64,000 nucleotides of DNA from Flavobacterium dankookense (GCF_004362665.1 NZ_SNXR01000012.1:1-64000), one strand, 5' to 3'. Positions 28,904 to 38,412 are shown, numbered from the stretch's first letter. Made by a program: numbers and translations. The notes: a model not told the origin generated them from the sequence alone.

Positions 28904-28911
28904 CAAAACTA
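28904..28911 (-). promoter_or_regulatory. his operon promoter -7 box
   Basis: TAGTTTTG on the minus strand matches TAnnTTTG, 18 bases ahead of the hisL ATG. The -33 region is weak (TTTC, no TTG). Confidence 0.6.
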
Positions 28912-28971
28912 GACATAACTTTTTTAAGAAATGGTGTTTTTTATAAAGTTTAACATTTGTAGAAGTATTCA

Positions 28972-30111
28972 TTAACTAAATAATCTTCCCAATAATGCTC
29001 TTACAAAAAGTCCTTTCGGGCATTTCCAAATCACTTGTAAATCTTCCCAAAACGAGGTTTCTTCATCTAAAAATTTGAAAATTAAGGTTGGATTTCCTTT
29101 TTTAAATAAAGCCGAAAACACGGTTGAACCTAAGTCATTTCTTCGGAATAAAACATCAATAAAGAGTAAATCATACAACCAAAACTTATCTTTTTTATGG
29201 AATTTTCTAAAATCGGTTTCTTTCGATAAAAATTGAATTAATGCTTTTGATTTTTTTATGGTATTGGCAAAAGTATATCCAGTGCTGGCTTTTGTCCATC
29301 CACCAGCAGAACCAATATTGACAATGTTTTTAGTGTTGTGTTTCCAGAAAGCATAACATGTCATTGGGATGTTTCCTTGTTCTTTTTCGATGATTTTGTA
29401 GTTAGTAATTCCTAGTTTTTTGATGTAATCTTGAATTTCGTTTTCGTATGCTGATTTAGTAAGCAAGTCTTTTGAAAACAAAGTATATTCCAATAAAGCT
29501 TCAGTTTCGGAAGTTGGCAAGACATACATAAATCGGGTATTTCCTTTTTGTTCCACAGAAAAATCCATAAAAGTTGCCTTGGCTGGAATGAAAACTTTTT
29601 CTTCGGATTGTATAAACCAACCGATAAAATGCTGTTGCAACAACGGATATTTCGATTGATTTTTTACAATTTGTGGGTTGTAAATAGAATTAAAAATCTT
29701 GTTGCAAGTATAGTTCTGCGTTTCTGTTTTTACCACACAATGATTGCCAAGTTCTTCAAAATCAATTACTTTTTCGTTTGCAAATCGGATATTTTTTTGC
29801 TTTGAAATTAAATCGAAAACCAGATTGTAAAAATCCAATCCGCGAATCATTTTATATTTATTCGGATGCAAATCTAAATCTCTTCGAAAGTTTTCATCAG
29901 CAAAAAGTGCCACATCCCATTTTTTGGATACTATTTCATCAAAAGATTGTTTCTCATCCCAAAAACACCAAGTTCTGTCGTTGTTTTTTTTTGGGTTTTG
30001 ATCAAGTATTAGAATGGATTTATCGTTAAATTTTTTTGATAAAATCATTTCATAAACCGTCATCAATGCGGATAAACCTGAACCTGTAAATATGTAATGA
30101 TAGTGTTGCAT
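28972..30111 (-). CDS. crtY: Lycopene beta-cyclase
   Basis: 379 residues. Begins with a dinucleotide-binding segment (FTGSGLSALMTVYEM), then DRTWCFWDE and the cyclase stretch NIGSAGGWTKASTGYTF, typical of the CrtY family of Bacteroidota. Cyclises lycopene to beta-carotene at the membrane, on the way to zeaxanthin, the common flavobacterial yellow pigment. It is 45 bases downstream of a TonB receptor gene and may be co-transcribed; other carotenoid genes are not in the window. Confidence 0.9.
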   Translation of the reverse strand: MQHYHYIFTGSGLSALMTVYEMILSKKFNDKSILILDQNPKKNNDRTWCFWDEKQSFDEIVSKKWDVALFADENFRRDLDLHPNKYKMIRGLDFYNLVFDLISKQKNIRFANEKVIDFEELGNHCVVKTETQNYTCNKIFNSIYNPQIVKNQSKYPLLQQHFIGWFIQSEEKVFIPAKATFMDFSVEQKGNTRFMYVLPTSETEALLEYTLFSKDLLTKSAYENEIQDYIKKLGITNYKIIEKEQGNIPMTCYAFWKHNTKNIVNIGSAGGWTKASTGYTFANTIKKSKALIQFLSKETDFRKFHKKDKFWLYDLLFIDVLFRRNDLGSTVFSALFKKGNPTLIFKFLDEETSFWEDLQVIWKCPKGLFVRALLGRLFS

Positions 30112-30156
30112 GGTTCAAAAATAAGCAATCTAAAGGAATTTGAAATCAAACAAATG

Positions 30157-32199
30157 TTAATCAATATGATATCGAAATCCTAGAAAAAATCGAATTCCTT
30201 GATTTGGTCCATAAGCATAGGTTGGATCAAATGTCAAACCATATGGATTATCAGCAGTTGGAACCGCATTTCCATTCATATCAAATTGTACATTTTGATC
30301 AAACGGATCATTGGCACGGGCAATTAAAAACGGATTTCCACGATTGGGTGTCCAATCAAAAAGATTTTTTACACCCGAATAAATTTCTAAATCGTGAATT
30401 TTTTTATATGTGATTTGAATATTCTGAATGCTGAACGGAAGCGAATATTCACGTCTTGGATCGAGTTCACCTAGCAAAGGTAAACGCATACTTCCAGTGA
30501 GATTTCCTGTGTAATCAAACGATATAAACCAATTTGGAATTTCATAGTTTATTGCCCAATTTAAAGTATATTTTTCGGTGAAAAGCGGCGTGAATTTTCG
30601 GTTGTCTTGCCTCGTTTTGGCATCAAAAAAACTGGCGCCAACGATTGCTTTTAACCCAAAAGGCGTAATCCAATCGGCATTAGTGCTTAGTCCGAAAATT
30701 TTGGAATAACCGTTCAAATTATCGTAAACAATTTGATTGGGATTGACATCATAATCGGCAAAAATCTTGTTGGTAAAATAGGTATGCCAAGCTGAAAATT
30801 CAAGATTGATGATGCCAGAATTATTCAAAACATATTTTTTTAAGTAATTCAAATTCAAATTATAGGATGTTTCAGGCTTTAGATTTTCGGTTAAAATTAC
30901 TTCTCGCGAACCCGATAAAGCTTGATGATCTTCGGTAAATAAATTTACAATTCTAAAACCGGTTCCAAAGTTCAATCGCAAAATATCATTGGTGGTTGGT
31001 TTCCATTTTACAGCCAATCTTGGAGTAAAAATCGAACCGTGAGCCGAATTATAATCGTATCGTGAACCCAATAAAATACTCGATTTTTCAGAAAATTGAA
31101 TTTCGTCTTGAGCAAACAAGCTATAAATTTCGGACGAATTACTCGAATTGGTTGCTGGCGTATTGTCGTTGTAATATTGATATCGAAACGCTGCGCCAAA
31201 AAGCAACGAATGATTTTTCAGGTTTTTATCCCAAAGGTATTGTCCGAATGCAATTTTTTGATTGGCGAGATAAAACGAATTCCCATACACCGAATTTTGG
31301 TCGTGACCAATGAATGAAAATTGAAGAAACATTTTTTCAGCTGTTGGCAATTGATATCTTCCTAAAAGTTCCCAACGTGAAGTGTAAATGCTTTCGGCAT
31401 AAATTTCGCTTCCACCTCGAAAACTTTTATTCCATTGCATTTCGCCGCCCCAACGATCTTCATATAAATAGCGTGAAACTAGACTAAATTCTTTTTCTGA
31501 TTTTCGGTTGAAGTTCCATTTACTAAAAACAGACACGCGGTTTTGCAGCGACATATCTGTAAAATTATCATTGTTGTTGTCAATTGGATGATTGTAATTG
31601 AAATAATTAATGCCGATTAGAGCATCCAAATTTTTACCAAAAGATGCTCTGTAGCCCAAATCGATATTGTTTTCGAGCCAAGAAGTTGAGAAAACATCTG
31701 CAGTAAATTGCGGAACAGCTTTTGGTCTTTTGGTAATGATGTTAATCAATCCGCCAACGGCTTCGCTACCGTATAAAGTGGAAGCAGCACCTTTTATGAC
31801 TTCAATTCTTTCTATCATCGAATTTGGAATTCCAGACAAACCATAAACGCTTCCCAACGCACTAACAATCGGCATTCCGTCAATCGTTACCATTGTATAT
31901 GGACCATCAAGTCCGTTAATTCTAATGTCGCCAGTATTGCAAACATTGCAGTTGTTTTGTGGACGCAAGCCGTTTACATTTTGCAAAGCATCAAATACAT
32001 TCGAAGTTGGATTTTGTTTTAAAAAAGTTGCCGTAATAACTTCCACTGGAACAGGATTTTCCAATCTTTTTACCGCTTTCAAAGTGCCAGAAATAACCAC
32101 TTCTTCGAGTTGGTTTTCAGTTTTATTAGGAATGGTGTCGTTCTCTTGGGAATATCCAAAAAAAGTCAAAAGCAACAGAAATATCCATGTGTTTTTCAT
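30157..32199 (-). CDS. TonB-dependent outer-membrane receptor, ferrienterochelin/colicin-type
   Basis: 680 residues with a signal peptide (cleavage likely near residue 17), a TonB-box-like EEVVISG, a plug domain (about 45-160) with the motif DGMPIVSALGSVYGLSGIP and IEVIKGAASTLYGSEAVGGLINIIT, and a 22-strand-type barrel ending in aromatic FRYHID. Divergent from the DtxR-family regulator at 32288; their shared 88-base gap holds two promoters with similar operator-like sequences. A role in uptake of an iron or manganese complex is inferred from this context. Confidence 0.85.
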   Translation of the reverse strand: MKNTWIFLLLLTFFGYSQENDTIPNKTENQLEEVVISGTLKAVKRLENPVPVEVITATFLKQNPTSNVFDALQNVNGLRPQNNCNVCNTGDIRINGLDGPYTMVTIDGMPIVSALGSVYGLSGIPNSMIERIEVIKGAASTLYGSEAVGGLINIITKRPKAVPQFTADVFSTSWLENNIDLGYRASFGKNLDALIGINYFNYNHPIDNNNDNFTDMSLQNRVSVFSKWNFNRKSEKEFSLVSRYLYEDRWGGEMQWNKSFRGGSEIYAESIYTSRWELLGRYQLPTAEKMFLQFSFIGHDQNSVYGNSFYLANQKIAFGQYLWDKNLKNHSLLFGAAFRYQYYNDNTPATNSSNSSEIYSLFAQDEIQFSEKSSILLGSRYDYNSAHGSIFTPRLAVKWKPTTNDILRLNFGTGFRIVNLFTEDHQALSGSREVILTENLKPETSYNLNLNYLKKYVLNNSGIINLEFSAWHTYFTNKIFADYDVNPNQIVYDNLNGYSKIFGLSTNADWITPFGLKAIVGASFFDAKTRQDNRKFTPLFTEKYTLNWAINYEIPNWFISFDYTGNLTGSMRLPLLGELDPRREYSLPFSIQNIQITYKKIHDLEIYSGVKNLFDWTPNRGNPFLIARANDPFDQNVQFDMNGNAVPTADNPYGLTFDPTYAYGPNQGIRFFLGFRYHID

Positions 32200-32213
32200 C
32201 TATCAAAATAAAA

Positions 32214-32228
32214 ATTTAGACAAAACTA
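32214..32228 (-). promoter_or_regulatory. Promoter/operator-like site of the TonB receptor gene
   Basis: On the minus strand TAGTTTTGTCTAAAT: the -7 box TAGTTTTG (32228-32221) runs into GTCTAAAT, giving the inverted repeat TTTAG-N6-CTAAA. The GTCT(A)AAAT part is repeated at the dtxR-like and second TonB receptor promoters. Confidence 0.55.
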
Positions 32229-32261
32229 AAAATAATATTTATAAATGCAAAAATATAATTC

Positions 32262-32277
32262 TATATTTGTCTTAAAT
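32262..32277 (+). promoter_or_regulatory. Promoter/operator-like site of the DtxR-family gene
   Basis: TATATTTG (exact TAnnTTTG) overlapping TTTGTCTTAAAT, 18 bases before the ATG. Resembles the sites at 32214-32228 and 36202-36212, suggesting autoregulation. Confidence 0.55.
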
Positions 32278-32287
32278 AAATTTTACG

Positions 32288-32935
32288 ATGACCATTTCAG
32301 AAGAGAATTACATTAAAGTTATTTATCATCTATCACAAGTTTCACCAAAAGGAGTGAATACCAATGCTATTGCCGGAATGCTAGATACCAAAGCCTCTTC
32401 GGTTACCGATATGTTGAAAAAACTTTCAGACAAAGATTTAGTTTCCTATCAAAAGTATCAAGGTGTTACCTTAACTGAAAATGGTTTTCGTTCTGCCAAA
32501 ATGATTGTGCGGAAGCACCGTTTGTGGGAAGTTTTTTTGGTAGAAAAATTGGGTTTCGCTTGGGATGAAGTTCATGATATTGCCGAAGAATTGGAACACA
32601 TAAAATCGGAAACTTTGATTAATAAATTGGATGAATACTTGGATTTTCCTGCGTTTGATCCGCATGGCGATCCAATTCCTGATGTTAATGGAGTGATTAA
32701 AAAAGTAAACAAATTGTTGCTCTCAGAAGTAGAATTACGCAAAGAATACCAATGTGTTGGTGTAAAACATTCTTCATCTGAATTTTTGCAATATCTTGAC
32801 AAACAAAAAATTGCATTAGGTTCAAAAATCATTGTCAAAGAGAAAGAAAGTTTTGATGATACTTTACTTGTCGAAGTCAATTCAAAAGAAATTACGATAT
32901 CCAATAAAATTGCTAATAACTTATACGTTCACTAA
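32288..32935 (+). CDS. Metal-dependent transcriptional regulator, DtxR/MntR family
   Basis: 215 residues. N-terminal winged helix (1-65: SEENYIKVIYHLSQ, NAIAGMLDTKASSVTDMLKKL), a dimerisation/metal domain (66-140: LTENGFRSAKMIVRKHRLWEVFLVEKLGFAWDEVHDIAEELEH) and a C-terminal FeoA-like SH3 domain (about 150-215). Such proteins repress uptake genes when loaded with Mn2+ or Fe2+. It is followed 2 bases later by a ZIP transporter and surrounded by metal uptake genes, its probable targets. Confidence 0.93.
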   Translation: MTISEENYIKVIYHLSQVSPKGVNTNAIAGMLDTKASSVTDMLKKLSDKDLVSYQKYQGVTLTENGFRSAKMIVRKHRLWEVFLVEKLGFAWDEVHDIAEELEHIKSETLINKLDEYLDFPAFDPHGDPIPDVNGVIKKVNKLLLSEVELRKEYQCVGVKHSSSEFLQYLDKQKIALGSKIIVKEKESFDDTLLVEVNSKEITISNKIANNLYVH

Positions 32936-32937
32936 TT

Positions 32938-33756
32938 ATGTTTGAAACAATAATAGACTATTTCGAAAGTATAAATCCGGTTTTGGCTGCATTGTATGCT
33001 ACTTTATTTACATGGTTTTTAACGGCACTTGGAGCGTCATTTGTGTTCTTTTTCAAAAATATGAACCGCGTTGTTCTTGATGGAATGCTTGGTTTTACTG
33101 GTGGCGTAATGGTTGCTGCTAGTTTTTGGAGTTTGTTAGCGCCAGCCATTGAAATGAGTAAAGGTGAAGGTTTTGTAAAAGTAATTCCTGCTGCAGTTGG
33201 GTTTTTAATGGGCGCACTTTTCATTTTTGCATTAGACAAAACATTACCTCATTTACACATCAATTTCAAAGAAACAGAAGGAATAAAATCGCCTTGGCAA
33301 CGTACAACTTTACTCGTTTTAGCGATTACTTTACATAATATCCCCGAAGGTTTGGCGGTTGGAGTTTTGTTTGGTGGTGTTGCTGCAGGCATTCCCGAAG
33401 CATCGATTGCTGGAGCAGTGACTTTGGCAATTGGAATTGGAATTCAAAATTTTCCAGAAGGAATTGCGGTTTCAATGCCGTTGCGACGAATGGGAATGAG
33501 CCGAAGAAAGAGTTTTATGTACGGACAAGCATCAGCTATTGTTGAGCCAATTGCAGGAGTTTTAGGTGCGGTTGCTGTGATGTTCTTTATTCCAATCTTA
33601 CCTTATGCTTTGGCCTTTGCCGCTGGCGCGATGATATTTGTAGTTGTTGAAGAAGTAATTCCCGAAACGCAACAAGACAAAAATACCGATATTGCAACTC
33701 TCGGATTTATCGGCGGATTTATTGTAATGATGACGTTGGATGTAGCTTTGGGTTAG
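32938..33756 (+). CDS. ZIP family metal transporter
   Basis: 272 residues with about eight membrane segments. The signature ZIP metal-site motifs are present: HNIPEGLAVG (TM4) and NFPEGIAVSMPL (TM5). ZIP proteins move Zn2+, Fe2+ or Mn2+ into the cytoplasm, although GufA-type members may differ. The start codon is 2 bases after the regulator's stop, so the two form an operon; the stop overlaps the end of the convergent Cys-rich gene by 4 bases. Confidence 0.92.
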   Translation: MFETIIDYFESINPVLAALYATLFTWFLTALGASFVFFFKNMNRVVLDGMLGFTGGVMVAASFWSLLAPAIEMSKGEGFVKVIPAAVGFLMGALFIFALDKTLPHLHINFKETEGIKSPWQRTTLLVLAITLHNIPEGLAVGVLFGGVAAGIPEASIAGAVTLAIGIGIQNFPEGIAVSMPLRRMGMSRRKSFMYGQASAIVEPIAGVLGAVAVMFFIPILPYALAFAAGAMIFVVVEEVIPETQQDKNTDIATLGFIGGFIVMMTLDVALG

Positions 33757-33878
33757 TGACAACCGCAATCGGTATCACATTTTCCTTTTTTGCTTTTAGG
33801 TTTAATAACAAATTTTCTAAGTAGAAAAACGATTGCTACTGCCAAAACTATATAAACCAAAATTTCTTGAAAATCCAT
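33753..33878 (-). CDS. FeoB-associated Cys-rich membrane protein
   Basis: A 41-residue ORF: MDFQEILVYIVLAVAIVFLL is one membrane helix, followed by a basic linker (RKFVIKPKSKKGK) and the C terminus CDTDCGCH with Cys34, Cys38, Cys40 and a final His. This is the pattern of the FeoB-associated Cys-rich family, thought to help FeoB, perhaps in a role like FeoC. It is 2.4 kb from feoB, beyond the TonB receptor, on the same strand. A -7 box TACTTTTG at 33890-33883 lies only 4 bases before the ATG, so the mRNA may be almost leaderless. Confidence 0.85.
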   Translation of the reverse strand: MDFQEILVYIVLAVAIVFLLRKFVIKPKSKKGKCDTDCGCH

Positions 33879-33886
33879 AATACAAA

Positions 33887-33918
33887 AGTAAAAAGGTTCT
33901 CCTATTTTGAGAACCTTT
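33887..33918 (-). terminator. Terminator of the second TonB receptor gene
   Basis: AAAGGTTCTC / GAGAACCTTT, a 10-bp perfect stem with a 7-base loop, followed on the minus strand by TTTTTA. Its T-tract overlaps the candidate promoter of the downstream Cys-rich gene. Confidence 0.82.
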
Positions 33919-33923
33919 ATTTG

Positions 33924-36155
33924 TTAAAGTTTAGCACCAACTGAAATGTAAAATGTTCTGCCTTCTCCTGGCAAAATTCCTGGTCCAGGATAACCGCCAG
34001 CTCTACGAGTAGCATAATCTTCATTAAATAAATTATTAATTCCAGCTCTAATGTTGTAATTATTTAAGAATTTATATTCTGTTGATAAATCAAATACGCT
34101 GTATTTGTCTAGCAAACCTGTAACACCGTTTGCTGAAGGTGCTATAGTATTGTTTGCATCGGTAAAAATTCTTCCAGACATTTTATACTGAGCTGTAGCC
34201 GAAATATTGTTATTGCTCCAAGAAATTCCAAAGTTGTGAATGTATCTTGGTGCATTTTCTACTCTATTTCCAGATAAATTGGTTTCAGATATTGTTATGT
34301 TTGGTGTCGTTCCCGAAGTAGTATATATTGAAAAATCTGAGTATCTACTATCGATGAAACTTACTGTTGCAAAAGCATCTAAGTTTCCATAAGGCTTTTC
34401 TATTTCAAATAATTTGGTAACGTTTACATTGAAAAATCCTTCAATTCCTTTATTTACGGTTTCACCTAGATTTGTTCTATAAATAAATGTTCCCTGTGTT
34501 GAATCATTATTTATAAATTGTCTAACTCCTCCAATTCTGTTGTTATAACTTAAATAAAATAAACTAAAATCAAAGTTTAAAAAGTTTTTATAAGTTCCTC
34601 TAAAACCTAAATCTGCATTGAACCCATTTGCATCTTCTAATTTTGGATCAATTACATCAGTTACCGCTGGAGGTGTTAAATCTGAAAACAATACTGGTCT
34701 GTATGCCTGAGTTATATTAGCATAAATATTCGTCGTTCTGAACTTATATTCTAGTCCAAGTCCAAATAATGGTTGGCTTCTTGAAATGGTTTTGTTTGGA
34801 AAAATCACATCATTTCCGCTACTAATTCCAAATCTTCCTTCTCCAGTGTTTTTTATATATTCGTAACGAACCCCAGGAGTTACACTGAATTTTTCGCTAA
34901 CTTTAAATTGATTTTCAGCGAAAACGGCAATATTCTCTGTGGTAAAATCTAAATCACGAGCAAATTTACCATCGATTGATAAATCAAAATCGGAACCTGT
35001 TGTTCCTCGACCTTCTTGAGCACGTCTTGTATCAGCTTTGTATAAACGAACACCGAAGGCAAGATTATTGTCAATTTTACCTAATTTATATTTGAAAATA
35101 TTCCGATTTTCTATTCCATAATTTTCATAAAAATCCCTGTCAACTCTCCTATTTGCATAATCATTAGTTGCAGGATTAATAATATCTTCTACATTTGGTG
35201 TAGCCGTAAAACCAACGCTATTTCGCTCTCCAATAAGTCCAAAAAACTTTGTATTGGAGGTAAAACGTTCACTAATTTTTGTATCAAAATTGACTGAAAT
35301 CACATTCCAAGGTGTTCCAAACCAATTTCGTTCTCTCGACGATTGTCTTGAGTTATCATTAAATTGCTCATCTGTTAAACCTCCAGCTTGTTGCATAGAA
35401 TAATCCATATTGGTATATTCTGCGGAAACTTTTGTGTTTTTTGTAAAACGATATTCCACAAAAGCATGTGTGTTTCTTACTGTATATTCACTATTTTTTC
35501 TCCAACCATCAGCACTTCTAGAATGATTGTAAACATAATAAGAAAACTTTTCAAAATTTCCACCAATAGCATTGTAGCTACTCATTAATCCATAACTTCC
35601 AACGGTGTTTTGTGTTTCAAAAGAAAATTTCTTTTTAGTTTCTCTTTTTAATTTATAGTTTAACATTCCTCCAAATTGTGGACCAAACTGTAAAGATGAA
35701 CCACCACGAACCAATTCAATCGTTTCAACTGCCTCTAAAGGTGGATTGTAATAGGCTTCTGGATAGCCAAAAACATCAGATGAAATATCGTAACCGTTTT
35801 GCCTAGTATTTAACTCCCAACTTCTGTTAGGGCTTAAACCACGTACACCAACGTTGATTTGAATTCCTGAACCTTCGTTTTCCCAAATAGTAACTCCTGG
35901 AACTCTTGAAAAAATTTCTCTTGCATTATTAGTGGTGAAATTTCCATTGATATTAGAAAGTTTCAGTACTTCGTTTTTCTTCCCTGAAAATAGAATATTT
36001 TCTTTTATTTCAGGCATTCTTTCAGGGCTTTGTTGTTTTGCTGTAACAACTACTTGAGAAAGTTTTTTAATAGTATCATTAAATGCTAAATCATTTTCTT
36101 GAGCACAAATAACTAAACTAAAACTGGCGAATAATAGCGATAAAGTAAATTTCAT
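33924..36155 (-). CDS. TonB-dependent receptor, Fe(III)-siderophore/citrate type
   Basis: 743 residues with an N-terminal signal peptide (to about residue 18), a TonB-box-like LSQVVVTAKQ, a plug with PGVTIWENEGSGIQINVGVRG and VETIELVRGGSSLQFGPQFGGMLNYKLK, and a beta barrel ending in the typical FYISVGAKL. This resembles the FecA branch. Located between feoB and the FeoB-associated gene, so iron uptake is likely, but the ligand is not defined. Upstream are two ATTTAGA-type elements (36160-36176 and 36202-36212). Confidence 0.88.
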   Translation of the reverse strand: MKFTLSLLFASFSLVICAQENDLAFNDTIKKLSQVVVTAKQQSPERMPEIKENILFSGKKNEVLKLSNINGNFTTNNAREIFSRVPGVTIWENEGSGIQINVGVRGLSPNRSWELNTRQNGYDISSDVFGYPEAYYNPPLEAVETIELVRGGSSLQFGPQFGGMLNYKLKRETKKKFSFETQNTVGSYGLMSSYNAIGGNFEKFSYYVYNHSRSADGWRKNSEYTVRNTHAFVEYRFTKNTKVSAEYTNMDYSMQQAGGLTDEQFNDNSRQSSRERNWFGTPWNVISVNFDTKISERFTSNTKFFGLIGERNSVGFTATPNVEDIINPATNDYANRRVDRDFYENYGIENRNIFKYKLGKIDNNLAFGVRLYKADTRRAQEGRGTTGSDFDLSIDGKFARDLDFTTENIAVFAENQFKVSEKFSVTPGVRYEYIKNTGEGRFGISSGNDVIFPNKTISRSQPLFGLGLEYKFRTTNIYANITQAYRPVLFSDLTPPAVTDVIDPKLEDANGFNADLGFRGTYKNFLNFDFSLFYLSYNNRIGGVRQFINNDSTQGTFIYRTNLGETVNKGIEGFFNVNVTKLFEIEKPYGNLDAFATVSFIDSRYSDFSIYTTSGTTPNITISETNLSGNRVENAPRYIHNFGISWSNNNISATAQYKMSGRIFTDANNTIAPSANGVTGLLDKYSVFDLSTEYKFLNNYNIRAGINNLFNEDYATRRAGGYPGPGILPGEGRTFYISVGAKL

Positions 36156-36159
36156 TTTT

Positions 36160-36212
36160 ATTTAGATTAAATCTATGCTGCAAAAATACTATCTAATATT
36201 TATTTAGACAAA
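36160..36212 (-). promoter_or_regulatory. Operator-like sites upstream of the second TonB receptor gene
   Basis: ATTTAGATTAAATCTAT (36160-36176) contains the perfect palindrome TAGATT-A-AATCTA, 5 bases before the start codon. ATTTAGACAAA (36202-36212) repeats the element seen at 32214-32228; on the minus strand it reads AATTTGTCTAAATAAA, close to the dtxR-like promoter. Confidence 0.5.
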
Positions 36213-36292
36213 TTATAAATAATAAAAATTTAATCTGTTTTGTAATGAATTGATAATCAAAATAAAATTTAAAATATTTAACTTTTGTTTAG

Positions 36293-38398
36293 TTATTTCA
36301 AAAGCTGATAAGCAACAAAAGCGGTGAAATAAGCAAATCCGCTCATGAAAATAAGTTGAAATATTGGCCATTTCCAAGAATTAGTTTCTTTTTTTACAAT
36401 AGCTAAAGTTGAAATACATTGCATGGCAAAAGCATAAAAAAGTAGTAACGAAACGCCTGTTGCAAAATTAAAAATTTTGGTTCCATCAGCACGAACCTCA
36501 GCATTCATGCGGTTTTTTATAGTAGCCTCTTCTTCACTTTGACTACCTACGCTATATATTGTTGCTAATGTTCCAACAAAAACTTCTCGAGCTGCAAATG
36601 ATGTTACAACTGCTATTCCAATTTTCCAATCATAACCAAGTGGTTGGATTGTTGGTTCGATAAATTTTCCAGCATAACCAATATAGGAATGCTCCAATTT
36701 ATACTCTGCTACTCTATCTGAAATTAGCGTTGGATTTATATTGTTTGTGCTAGAATACAACTCTTTTTCAATAATTTTTTCAGCATTCTTAAATTTATCG
36801 TTTGGACCATGAGAAGCCAAAAACCAAAGTATTACAGATAATGCTAAAATTATTTTTCCTGCTCCAAAAACAAACGATTTGGTTTTTTCTATTACATTAA
36901 TTACAATGTTTTTAAATAATGGGATTTTATAGCTTGGCATTTCAACTACAAAATAAGATTTGGTTGAAATTTTCAACGTTTTGTTTAAAACAAAAGCTGA
37001 AAAAATAGCCATTCCAAAACCTAAAAGGTACAGTATCATTAAAGTTGCTCCCTGTAAACTAAATATCCCGAACAATCTTTTTTCAGGAATAATTAAAGCA
37101 ATTAAAATAGCATAAACCGGCAATCGTGCAGAACAAGTTATAAATGGAGTTACTAAAATAGTGATTAGTCTTTCTTTCCAGTTTTCAATGTTTCTAGCAC
37201 TCATAATGGCTGGAATTGAACAAGCTGTTCCCGAAATTAATGGAACTACACTTTTTCCAGAAAGACCAAATTTTCGCATTATTTTATCCATCAAAAAAAC
37301 CACTCGACTCATATAACCGCTTTCTTCTAAAATGGAAATGAAAAGAAATAAAATTGCGATTTGTGGAATAAAAATAACAACTCCACCTATTCCGGGAATG
37401 ATTCCCTCAGCAATTAAATCTGTAAAAATGCCAGCTGGAAGTTGCTCTTTTGTATAAGAGGCGAAATTTGCAAAAGTACTATCAATAAAATCCATTGGAA
37501 TACTGGACCAATCAAAAATAGATTGAAAAATCAAAAATAATATTCCGAAGAAAATCAGATAACCATATATTTTATGAGTAAGTACTTTATCTAATTTTGC
37601 GCGAATATCAGTGGCTTTTTCAGTGTCAATTTTTAAACCAATTTTGAGCGTTTCATTAATAAATTGATACCGTTTTATAGTTTCTTTTTGTTGAAGTTTT
37701 TTTAATTCAGCTTGCGTTTTTGTGTATGCATTCCTGATTTCATTTCGGTCTAAGTTAGCAAAATTAACGTCTTGCGTAATAACCAACCATAATTTATACA
37801 ACAATTGATTTGGAAAAGTATTTCGTAACTTGTTAAAATATTCAACATCAATGCTCGAAGCATTTAAACAAGGTTCAGAAGATATGTTTTTATAATTACT
37901 AATCGTTTCTTTCAAAACATCTATTCCAATATTTTTCCTCGCACTTACCAAAACAATTTTAGTTTTAAGTTGTTCTTCTAAATGAGCTATATCAAGAGAA
38001 ATTCCCTTAATTTTCATTCTATCAGACATATTAATGACTAAAATTGTTGGTATTTCTAAGTCTTTAATTTGAGTAAAAAGTAATAAATTCCGTTTTAGGT
38101 TTTCAACATCAGTAACGACAACGGCAACATCAGGATAGAGTTTATCATTTTTGTTTAAAAGCAATTCGATAACTACATTTTCATCCATCGAACTAGCGTT
38201 TAAACTATATGTTCCAGGTAAATCTAAAATGTTTGCTTTTATATTATTGGGTAATTTACAAAAACCTAATTTTTTATCCACCGTAATTCCCGGATAGTTT
38301 CCTACTTGTTGATTTAACCCAGTAAGGTGATTAAAAACTGAAGTTTTTCCTGTATTTGGATTGCCTATCAAGGCTACATTGATTTGTTGAATACTCAT
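36293..38398 (-). CDS. feoB: Ferrous iron transport protein B
   Basis: 701 residues. Cytoplasmic G domain (1-~170) with the P-loop GNPNTGKT (12-19), G3 DLPGTYSL, G4 NMSD and G5 SARK; then a linker helical domain and two Gate domains (IIFVIFIPQIAILFLF region; SVVPLISGTACSIPAIMSARN). GTP-driven Fe2+ import across the inner membrane. It starts 14 bases after feoA stops. About 135 bases separate it from the next receptor, which has its own promoter. Confidence 0.96.
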   Translation of the reverse strand: MSIQQINVALIGNPNTGKTSVFNHLTGLNQQVGNYPGITVDKKLGFCKLPNNIKANILDLPGTYSLNASSMDENVVIELLLNKNDKLYPDVAVVVTDVENLKRNLLLFTQIKDLEIPTILVINMSDRMKIKGISLDIAHLEEQLKTKIVLVSARKNIGIDVLKETISNYKNISSEPCLNASSIDVEYFNKLRNTFPNQLLYKLWLVITQDVNFANLDRNEIRNAYTKTQAELKKLQQKETIKRYQFINETLKIGLKIDTEKATDIRAKLDKVLTHKIYGYLIFFGILFLIFQSIFDWSSIPMDFIDSTFANFASYTKEQLPAGIFTDLIAEGIIPGIGGVVIFIPQIAILFLFISILEESGYMSRVVFLMDKIMRKFGLSGKSVVPLISGTACSIPAIMSARNIENWKERLITILVTPFITCSARLPVYAILIALIIPEKRLFGIFSLQGATLMILYLLGFGMAIFSAFVLNKTLKISTKSYFVVEMPSYKIPLFKNIVINVIEKTKSFVFGAGKIILALSVILWFLASHGPNDKFKNAEKIIEKELYSSTNNINPTLISDRVAEYKLEHSYIGYAGKFIEPTIQPLGYDWKIGIAVVTSFAAREVFVGTLATIYSVGSQSEEEATIKNRMNAEVRADGTKIFNFATGVSLLLFYAFAMQCISTLAIVKKETNSWKWPIFQLIFMSGFAYFTAFVAYQLLK

Positions 38399-38412
38399 GT
38401 AATTTTTGTGGA

